NCBI GenBank assembly: GCA_934668515.1
Contig: CAKUNS010000003.1
Coordinates: forward strand, 28,859-92,858
Direction of reading: 5' to 3'
Length of the DNA: 64,000 nucleotides
DNA from: an uncultured Eggerthellaceae bacterium
Lineage (GTDB): Bacteria > Actinomycetota > Coriobacteriia > Coriobacteriales > Eggerthellaceae
Shown here: positions 57,915 to 64,000 of the stretch, in pieces
Layout of the letters: each line of letters begins with the position of its first letter
Numbering within the stretch: position 1 is the stretch's first letter
Position numbers and translations under genes: made by a program
Notes under the pieces: model-generated
The model's input: only the letters and a program-made list of their open reading frames with translations
Told to the model about the DNA's origin: nothing
Databases searched by the model: none

Positions 57915-58622
57915 TTAATCCCTCTTGGGATGTTCGCCTGCATCTTTGACCAAGCGATATCCCACTCCTCGAACCGTTTCGATCATATCGGCGTGGTTGC
58001 CAAGTTTCTGCCTTAATGTCAGAACATGCATGTCCACAGTACGGCTTCCGCCGCTGAAATCCCAACCCCACACGTTTTTCAGCAACGCATCGCGCGAGAA
58101 AACCTCGCCGGCGTTCTGCATCAGATACGCAAGCAAATCGAACTCGCGCATGGTCAGCTCGAGCTCCTTGCCCTCGCATGAAGCAAACCTGTTTGATAGG
58201 ATCACGCTAATCGGACCGACAACCAACGCACTCTCGTTATCGGCGGGCGTCGACCAGTCGCCAACGCGACGAAGCAGCGCCCTCACACGACTGACCAGCT
58301 CCATCATGCCGTAAGGCTTCGCGATGTATTCGTCCGCACCCGCATCGAGCGCTGAAACGATATCGAGCTCCGCGTTCTTCGCCGTCGCCATCATCACCGG
58401 AACGCGCGAAAGCCCTGGGGTGCGCCTAATGCGACGCAAGATCTCGACGCCGTCCGTTCCAGGAAGCATGACGTCAAGCACGACCACATCGGGAAGCTTC
58501 TTCGAACAAAGCTCCCTGAACTCGACGTTGTTCGCCGCCCCCTCGGAGTGGATCCCTGCGTGGCGCAGCGCGTAAATCGCCAGATTGCGAATGTTCTCGT
58601 CGTCTTCGACCAGGTAGACCAA
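57915..58622 (-). CDS. OmpR/PhoB-family response regulator 1
   Basis: This regulator of about 235 residues has Asp in VVVLDVMLPGTDG, Thr in MATAKN, Lys in IAKPYG, and a winged helix with EFDLLAYLMQNAGEVFSRDALL and RTVDMHVLTLRQKL. A TTG at 58622 is favoured because GGAAGG lies eight bases upstream and (M)VYLVEDDENIRN then aligns with the paralogue; a GTG at 58631 would abut the ribosome site. It is the first regulator after phoU, 39 bases downstream. One of the two regulators presumably binds PHO-type sites before pstS; which one cannot be told. Confidence 0.92.
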   Translation of the reverse strand: MVYLVEDDENIRNLAIYALRHAGIHSEGAANNVEFRELCSKKLPDVVVLDVMLPGTDGVEILRRIRRTPGLSRVPVMMATAKNAELDIVSALDAGADEYIAKPYGMMELVSRVRALLRRVGDWSTPADNESALVVGPISVILSNRFASCEGKELELTMREFDLLAYLMQNAGEVFSRDALLKNVWGWDFSGGSRTVDMHVLTLRQKLGNHADMIETVRGVGYRLVKDAGEHPKRD

Positions 58623-58661
58623 CGGTATCACCTTCCGTGCAGCCGAAGACCGATTCGGCCG

Positions 58662-59345
58662 CTACTCTCCAAGCGAGTTTACCCTATGACCGCCCGCAAC
58701 GCGATGCTCACCGGTAACCCGGAACACCGTCCAAGCAGCAACGCGCTGGGCGTCGTCACCCATGCGCTCGTAGTATTTCGCGATCATCAAAACCTCGGGC
58801 AGGTACTCGGCGTCCGCATCGCCATTCCTGATCAGCTCGACAACCGCCTGGGACACTTGGCGGTACAACTCGTCGACGGCGTCGTCCATCAAGAACACCT
58901 TTTCCGCAGCCGCTTCGTTCGACTGCTTGAAGGACAGATAGGCGGCATCAACCATGTCCGCAACACGAGCCGAAGCCTCGTCGAACTGAACAATAAGCGA
59001 CGAATACGTTTCAGCGGGAATGCGCTGGGCCAGCTTGGCGATAGAGGCCGCCTTCTCGGCGATATGACGCAAATCACTCACCACGCGGAACGACCCGGAT
59101 ACAAAACGAAGATCAGCTCCGATCAGGGGCTGTTGCATCAGCATGATGTCAAGGCAAAGTCCTTCGATGTCCGAGCGCATACGCGAAACGACGGCGTCGT
59201 CTTCACAGATCTCCTGAGCACAAGCTTTGTCTCCCGCCAAACCGCGTGCGGTCTTGCGGATATCGAGCGCCGTCTTGCTTGCAAGATCCGACAAAAGCGA
59301 ATCGAGGCTTTCAAGTTGTTTCGTATAAACAGTACGAGTCTGCAT
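58662..59345 (-). CDS. phoU: Phosphate uptake regulator PhoU
   Basis: This 227-residue protein consists of two three-helix PhoU repeats. The conserved acidic metal-binding patches are in AVVSRMRSDIEGLCLD and AKYYERMGDDAQRVA. PhoU links the Pst transporter to the kinase and represses the Pho response when phosphate is plentiful. Its ATG shares one base with the stop of the preceding pstB (TGATG), so it is translationally coupled. Confidence 0.95.
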   Translation of the reverse strand: MQTRTVYTKQLESLDSLLSDLASKTALDIRKTARGLAGDKACAQEICEDDAVVSRMRSDIEGLCLDIMLMQQPLIGADLRFVSGSFRVVSDLRHIAEKAASIAKLAQRIPAETYSSLIVQFDEASARVADMVDAAYLSFKQSNEAAAEKVFLMDDAVDELYRQVSQAVVELIRNGDADAEYLPEVLMIAKYYERMGDDAQRVAAWTVFRVTGEHRVAGGHRVNSLGE

Positions 59346-60148
59346 CAGCTGAACCTTCCCGTAAGGTAATCGTTAGTGCGTTTCTCCCGCGGGTCTGCGA
59401 ATAGACGCTTCGTCGGGCCTTCCTCGATAAGCTCACCCAAGTAGAAAAATGCGGTTTTATCCGCAACGCGAGCCGCCTGCTGCATGTTGTGCGTAACGAC
59501 AACGACAGTATGGTCGCCCGCTAGACTCATCATCAGCTCTTCGACAAGCCCGGTCGAAATCGGGTCAAGAGCACTGGTGGGTTCATCCATCAGCAGAACC
59601 CGCGGGTTCACGGCAAGCGCCCTTGCAATGCACAGACGCTGCTGCTGACCACCCGAAATCCCCTGTCCGCTTTGCCCCAGCTTGTCTTTAACCTCGTCCC
59701 ATAAACCGGCGTCTCGTAAACTGCGTTCGACGATCTCGTCGGCATCGGCGCGGGAAAGCCTGCCCGTACGCCTCGGGCCGTACAAAATGTTGTCGCGGAT
59801 GCTCATAGGAAACGGATTGGGATGCTGAAACACCATCCCCACCAAAACACGCAGCTCGTTGCTATCCATCGAGAAAATGTTTCTCCCGCCCATAAGCAGC
59901 GTTCCCTCGGTTTTCACGCTGGGAACAAAGTCGCACATGCGGTTGAACGTCCGCAACAACATCGACTTACCGCAGCCCGACGGGCCGATGAACGCAGTGA
60001 CTTTGTTGCGCGGGATCTCCAACGAGATGTCTTTCAGCGCCTGAAAATCGTCGTACCACAAGTTGAAATGCTCAAGCGATATGATCGACGACGCATCCGA
60101 AAGCTCCCGCTCCATTGCGGCGATTTCTTCTAACAACATTTCGATCAC
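59345..60148 (-). CDS. pstB2: Phosphate ABC transporter ATP-binding protein, second copy
   Basis: This 267-residue ATPase has Walker [14 protein letters not shown]-loop [12 protein letters not shown], signature [15 protein letters not shown] and Walker [13 protein letters not shown], all intact. The start is a GTG at 60148 overlapping the pstB1 stop (GTGA), with GGAAGG upstream. It has an N-terminal extension of about 20 residues ([15 protein letters not shown]). It is only moderately similar to the first copy, so the pair could form a heterodimer or serve alternative conditions. Confidence 0.93.
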   Translation of the reverse strand: MIEMLLEEIAAMERELSDASSIISLEHFNLWYDDFQALKDISLEIPRNKVTAFIGPSGCGKSMLLRTFNRMCDFVPSVKTEGTLLMGGRNIFSMDSNELRVLVGMVFQHPNPFPMSIRDNILYGPRRTGRLSRADADEIVERSLRDAGLWDEVKDKLGQSGQGISGGQQQRLCIARALAVNPRVLLMDEPTSALDPISTGLVEELMMSLAGDHTVVVVTHNMQQAARVADKTAFFYLGELIEEGPTKRLFADPREKRTNDYLTGRFS

Positions 60149-60924
60149 CCGAACCTTCCGCTTAAGTAGTCCTGCAAACGGGAATCCTTCGGCGACCCAA
60201 AGATCTCCTTGGTCGGGCCAGCCTCAACCATGTCGCCCAGGTAGAAATACGCCGTCCTATCTGAAACGCGCGTCGCTTGCTCCATGTTATGGGTCACGAT
60301 GATCGAGCAAATCCCCGTTGAGGCAATATCGCGAATGGTCTCTTCTATCGCGAACGTCGAAATCGGATCGAGGGCACTGCACGGCTCGTCGAACAAAACG
60401 ACGTCCGGATGCATGGCTAGCGTGCGCGCGATGCATAGACGCTGCTGCTGGCCGCCCGAAAGCGCATAGGCGCTTTTATCCAGTTTGTCCTTCACCTCGT
60501 CCCAAAGTGCCGCCGCACGAAGAGACCCCTCGACCAACTCATCCGCAGCTTCCTTGCCTGCCACCAAGCCATGACGCTTAGGTGCAAAAAGAATGTTGTC
60601 ACGAATCGACTTGCGAAACGGAGTCGGCTGCTGAAACACCATGCCTATGGACTTACGCAGCTCGAAAAGATTCTCATGCGGCGTGTTGATGTTGCGTCCG
60701 TGGTAATCGATCTCGCCGCCAACCTTGCATGAAGGAATTTCGCGGTTCATCAGGTTCAAACAACGCAAAAACGTCGACTTGCCGCAACCCGAAGGCCCGA
60801 TCAGCGCCGTCACCTCGCCTTCCGCGAACGCCAAAGCCGTTTCATGAAGCGCCTCGTGCGTTCCGTACGTCACCGTCAACGCGGCGGTCGAAACCAGTGC
60901 CTGTTGCTTTTCCTTATTGCTCAT
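60145..60924 (-). CDS. pstB1: Phosphate ABC transporter ATP-binding protein, first copy
   Basis: This 259-residue ATPase has Walker [17 protein letters not shown]-loop [12 protein letters not shown], signature [15 protein letters not shown] and Walker [13 protein letters not shown], where the usual Thr of DEPTSALD is Cys. The ATG at 60924 overlaps the pstA stop (ATGA); the frame opening at 60993 lies within pstA. It is coupled to pstB2 by a four-base overlap. Confidence 0.94.
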   Translation of the reverse strand: MSNKEKQQALVSTAALTVTYGTHEALHETALAFAEGEVTALIGPSGCGKSTFLRCLNLMNREIPSCKVGGEIDYHGRNINTPHENLFELRKSIGMVFQQPTPFRKSIRDNILFAPKRHGLVAGKEAADELVEGSLRAAALWDEVKDKLDKSAYALSGGQQQRLCIARTLAMHPDVVLFDEPCSALDPISTFAIEETIRDIASTGICSIIVTHNMEQATRVSDRTAYFYLGDMVEAGPTKEIFGSPKDSRLQDYLSGRFG

Positions 60925-61838
60925 TCGCTGGTCAACCTCTTTTCCAACGCCTTTCCAACAAAACGCGCGATCACGTTGAAACCAAGAATGCACACCATCA
61001 GTACTGCCGCCGTACCGTTCGATACGGCGTCCAAATCGGGTACGACGCCTTCACTGTTGATCTTCCAAATATGCACAGCCAAGGTTTCAGCGGGACGGAA
61101 AACGTTCCAAGGGCATGATGGGCTCGAAAAGTCGAAGCACATGAAGTCCAAAACCGGAGCGCTCTGCCCCGCGGTGAAGATCAATGCCGCCGCTTCGCCG
61201 AACACACGACCCGCCGACAAAACGATTCCCGTCACAATGGCAGGCATGGCTGCAGGCAGGAGCACATGAATTGTCGCCTCCCAACGAGTCAAGCCCATGG
61301 CAAGTGCGGCGTCGCGCTGACTGCGAGGAACGTCTTCAAGCGCCTGCTGGATAACGCGAACAAGAATAGGAATGTTGAACATGGTCAGCGCCACTGCACC
61401 GGCGATGATCGAGAATCCCCAACCCATGTACAGAACGAAGAACAAGAAGCCGAACAAGCCGACGACGATCGACGGAAGGCTCGAAAGCGTCTCGATTGCC
61501 GTCTTCGCCGCCGCAGTCATCCAGTTGTCGGGCGCGTACTGCGAAAGGAAGATCGCTGCGCCAAGCGAAATCGGCACGCTGATCAGCAACGTTAAAAACA
61601 ACAGGTAGAAGCTGTTAAACAGTTCGGGGCCGATACCGCCACCCGCTCTGAACTGCTGCGGCTTGCCCGTCAAAAACGAGATGTCAAACAGCTTTCCCGC
61701 ACCCGACACCAAGATATAGAGGACGATGGCAGCCAGCATGGCAATGACCAGACCGACGATGGCCGTCAAGATGACTGTGGCGATTTTATCTTGCCCGTTG
61801 ATGCGCTTAACGTGCGCTTCCATTCCCGCGCTAGCCAT
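60921..61838 (-). CDS. pstA: Phosphate ABC transporter permease PstA
   Basis: This 305-residue inner-membrane permease has six predicted helices. The EAA loop region reads DVPRSQRDAALAMGLTRWEATIHVLLPAA and contacts the ATPase. SLPSIVVGLFGFLFFV is a family block. Its start overlaps the pstC stop by eight bases, indicating coupled translation. Confidence 0.95.
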   Translation of the reverse strand: MASAGMEAHVKRINGQDKIATVILTAIVGLVIAMLAAIVLYILVSGAGKLFDISFLTGKPQQFRAGGGIGPELFNSFYLLFLTLLISVPISLGAAIFLSQYAPDNWMTAAAKTAIETLSSLPSIVVGLFGFLFFVLYMGWGFSIIAGAVALTMFNIPILVRVIQQALEDVPRSQRDAALAMGLTRWEATIHVLLPAAMPAIVTGIVLSAGRVFGEAAALIFTAGQSAPVLDFMCFDFSSPSCPWNVFRPAETLAVHIWKINSEGVVPDLDAVSNGTAAVLMVCILGFNVIARFVGKALEKRLTSE

Positions 61839-62751
61839 TCTTATGCGCCCCCTTGTTGCCGATAAGATGAATCACCAAGATGAAGACCAGCGACATCAGC
61901 ATCAGCAGAAGTGCCAGGGACCAAAGAACGTCGTTGTAGACGGTGCCCATAGCCTCGTTGCCCATTCCCATGGTCAGAACCGAGGTCAACGTAGACGCCG
62001 GCGTGAACAAGCTCGTTGGCATCTGGGCCGCATTGCCAATGACCATCTGCACCGCAAGCGCCTCACCGAACGCGCGCGTCATACCAAGGATGACCGCCGT
62101 CATAAGAGAAGGGGCCGCGCTTCGAAGCACGACGTTCCAAATCGTCTGCCACCTCGTGCAACCAAGCGCGTAGGAGCCTTCGCGATACTCGCGCGGAACG
62201 GCCGCAAGCGCATCAATGGAAAGCGAGGTGATGGTCGGAAGGATCATGATGGCCAGGACGATCGCGCTTGAGAACACGCCGAAACCGGTGATGGTTTGAC
62301 CAAGCGAAGCGGCAGCGCCGCGCACCCAAGCAACGATAATGGTCAAGCCGATCAAGCCGTATACGACTGAGGGGATTCCCACAAGCAGCTCAATGAGCGG
62401 CTGGAAGACCTTACGACCAAATCCAGGAGCTATCTCGACGACGAAAATCGCTGAGCCTATGGCGATTGGCAAAGCAAACAGCGTCGACAGAAGCATAACC
62501 GCAAAGGAACCTGAGATCATGGGAAGAGCACCGACGGTGGGCATGCCAGTAGCGTCAGGCTGATGAGGGTTCCAGGTCGTCCCCGTCAAGAAAGAGCCTA
62601 GACTCACGCCGTCAACCGTGAAAGTTGCGAAACCTCGCTGGGCAACCATGAAAACCAGCACGATAACAAGCAAGGCCACGAACGCAATGCATGCGCCCGT
62701 GACCGTTTTGCCCCGAAGCTCGATTCGTGCCTTAGGAGTACGAAAGCTCAT
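61831..62751 (-). CDS. pstC: Phosphate ABC transporter permease PstC
   Basis: This 306-residue permease with six helices is the partner of PstA. GIPSVVYGLIGLTIIVAW and the EAA-type loop VPREYREGSYALGCTRWQTIWNVVL are present. The start ATG shares one base with the pstS stop (TAATG). Confidence 0.95.
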   Translation of the reverse strand: MSFRTPKARIELRGKTVTGACIAFVALLVIVLVFMVAQRGFATFTVDGVSLGSFLTGTTWNPHQPDATGMPTVGALPMISGSFAVMLLSTLFALPIAIGSAIFVVEIAPGFGRKVFQPLIELLVGIPSVVYGLIGLTIIVAWVRGAAASLGQTITGFGVFSSAIVLAIMILPTITSLSIDALAAVPREYREGSYALGCTRWQTIWNVVLRSAAPSLMTAVILGMTRAFGEALAVQMVIGNAAQMPTSLFTPASTLTSVLTMGMGNEAMGTVYNDVLWSLALLLMLMSLVFILVIHLIGNKGAHKNG

Positions 62752-63704
62752 TATTTGTTCGACACCTTACCGGACGCGTCCTTCTCGACCTTCATGCCGG
62801 AAACAGAGATGTAGCCCTGCTCCTCAACCAAGCCACGCTGAACTTCGTCGCTCATCATGTATTCAATGAATGCCTTTGTAGCCTCATCGGGATCAGCGGC
62901 GGTGTACATGTGCTCGTAAGCCCAAATGGTCCAAGAGTTATCCTCGACGTTCTTGGTTTCGGGAGCAACGCCGCCAACCTTCAAAGCCTTGAACGTGTCA
63001 TCGTAGTAAGAGAATGCGACGTAGGAGATTGCGCCGGGAGTGCTTGCGACCATCTTAGCAGCGGTACCCGAAGAATCCTGCTCTTGAGGCTTGAACGAAT
63101 CAGGAACCTTCGTATCGCCAAGAACAGCAGCTTCAAAGGTAGCGCGGGTACCGGAACCAGAGGCGCGGTTGATAACGGTGATTTCTGCATTTGCGCCACC
63201 GACCTGGCTCCAGTTGGTAACTTTACCGGTGAAGATCTGCTTCAATTGTTCGATGGTCAAATCGTCGACGGTAACGTCCTTGTTGACGATCGGGCCCATG
63301 CCGACAATGCAAACTTTGTTATCGGTGATCTTCTTGAGGCCAGCTGCGTCCTTGACCTTTTCCTCAGCAAAGACATCGGAGTTGCCGATCTGAACGGCAC
63401 CCTGAGTGATCTGCGTGATGCCCTGACCGGAGCCACCGCCCTGGACAGTGATCTGAACACCGGAGTTCTTCTCCATGAACTGCTCGGCTGCAGCCTCGCA
63501 CAACGGCTGCAAGGCAGTGGAGCCAACAGCGGTAATGGTGCCAGAAAGCGCTTTGGAAGAGCCAGCGGAAGCAGAAGCACTACCCGCAGCAACAGAGCCG
63601 CCACCGTTATTGCCGCAGCCCGCAAGGCTCACAGCGGCGATACCCATCATAGACGCAGCGGCTGCACCAATGAAATTACGACGGCTCATATTTTTGACCT
63701 GCAT
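62751..63704 (-). CDS. pstS: Phosphate-binding lipoprotein PstS
   Basis: This 317-residue substrate-binding protein captures phosphate for PstCAB. The N-terminus combines a twin-arginine-like motif (SRRNF) with a hydrophobic stretch and a lipobox ending LAGC, so it is probably an exported lipoprotein. A Ser/Ala/Gly linker follows. Binding-loop motifs are ITAVGSTALQPL, GGGSGQGITQI, INRASGSGTRATFE and TPGAISYVAFSYYD. The ATG at 63704 has AAGGGGAA upstream; a TTG at 63710 is less likely. It is the first gene of the pst-pho operon. Confidence 0.95.
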   Translation of the reverse strand: MQVKNMSRRNFIGAAAASMMGIAAVSLAGCGNNGGGSVAAGSASASAGSSKALSGTITAVGSTALQPLCEAAAEQFMEKNSGVQITVQGGGSGQGITQITQGAVQIGNSDVFAEEKVKDAAGLKKITDNKVCIVGMGPIVNKDVTVDDLTIEQLKQIFTGKVTNWSQVGGANAEITVINRASGSGTRATFEAAVLGDTKVPDSFKPQEQDSSGTAAKMVASTPGAISYVAFSYYDDTFKALKVGGVAPETKNVEDNSWTIWAYEHMYTAADPDEATKAFIEYMMSDEVQRGLVEEQGYISVSGMKVEKDASGKVSNK

Positions 63705-63834
63705 GATCAATTTCCCCTTTCGAGATTACGTTGATGCCTGAACGAAAATCAATGCATCTTCGAAAAGGAATATTACAAGCAGCCTTTAAGGCCAGTCGTC
63801 TGATTGCAAGACGCTGACGAGCCTATGACCTGGT

Positions 63835-63856
63835 CTTACAGTTGCTTTACAAACAA
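63835..63856 (-). promoter_or_regulatory. Possible PHO-type direct repeats upstream of pstS
   Basis: TTTACA and CTTACA (plus strand 63846 and 63835) are spaced by exactly 11 bases, the spacing expected for tandem PhoB/PhoP-family half-sites. A TAATAT -10-like element lies on the minus strand at 63775-63770 with no good -35. That fits an activator-dependent promoter, but the repeats are further upstream than usual. Confidence 0.35.
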
Positions 63857-63903
63857 CGTGCCAGGTATTGGAGCTTGCTCTTGCCCCCCGCCGCAAAAGA
63901 AAA

Positions 63904-63972
63904 GGCCCCGGTCCCCCGGGGCGAAAGAGAAGGGGCCGCCCGAAGGCGGCCCTCATGGCGCTGGGAAGCGCC
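63904..63972 (-). terminator. Row of three hairpins, probably ending a gene to the right
   Basis: GCCCCGG/CCGGGGC (63905-63922), GGGCCGCC/GGCGGCCC (63933-63952) and GGCGCT/AGCGCC (63957-63972) lie in succession. On the minus strand the first is followed by TTTTCTTTTG, so at least that one looks like a rho-independent terminator for a gene beyond the window. Confidence 0.6.
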
Positions 63973-64000
63973 CTGCGCGAGCGAGGCTCCCTATCCTCCC

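Overview
The window looks like a chromosomal segment of an anaerobic actinobacterium of the class Coriobacteriia, most likely Eggerthellaceae. This is inferred, not searched. The supporting signs are moderately high GC (judged by eye), actinobacterial gene styles (single-chain SecDF, QueH-type queuosine synthesis, a surface protein with Cna-B-like and Thr-Gln ester repeats, SLC13-type permeases) and two leaderless promoters. No rRNA, tRNA, insertion sequence, prophage or CRISPR array was seen. Most genes lie on the minus strand in short housekeeping operons.

Layout. 0-2.5 kb: rpiB-glyA-dCMP deaminase. 2.6-7.6 kb: an FAD protein, a fusion of a YrdC/Sua5 domain with a monoacylglycerol-lipase-like hydrolase, and glycerol kinase, tightly spaced and probably co-translated. 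7.7-9.0 kb: a BaiN/HI0933-type flavoprotein with a leaderless promoter. 9.2-10.2 kb: a reduced hybrid-cluster-protein (Hcp) homologue that appears to have lost its metal ligands. 10.2-16.6 kb: addB-addA recombination nuclease with a LexA-type box over a leaderless promoter. 16.7-19.9 kb: secDF and a DUF1292-like protein. 20-23.2 kb: queuosine genes tgt, queH, queA. 23.4-26.5 kb: cspA, then ruvC-ruvA-ruvB plus a small unknown gene, with a LexA-like box inside the promoter. 26.6-29.6 kb: yebC, an SPFH protein, a gamma-carbonic-anhydrase-like protein and a glutaredoxin. 29.8-35.6 kb: glmS-acpS-nnrD-ligA. 36-39.9 kb: a 1314-residue NlpC/P60-containing, sortase-anchored stalk protein. 39.9-40.9 kb: murB. 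41-43.8 kb: a heavy-metal efflux operon (ArsR/SmtB repressor, stand-alone HMA protein, P1B ATPase). 44-46.1 kb: a DUF4013-like membrane protein and rplJ-rplL with an L10 leader. 46.3-49.7 kb: two tandem SLC13-family permeases. 50-55.6 kb: an unknown membrane protein, aconitase and a HEAT-like protein. 55.8-63.7 kb: the complete phosphate regulon pstS-C-A-B-B-phoU with two response regulators and one histidine kinase.

Most noteworthy are the Hcp homologue without cluster ligands, the YrdC-lipase fusion next to glycerol kinase, the two SOS-like promoters controlling addBA and ruvCAB, the stalk protein with eight predicted self-crosslinked domains, the acidic extension on AcpS, and the phosphate operon with duplicated response regulators and ATPases. 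No wholly new multi-gene system is evident.
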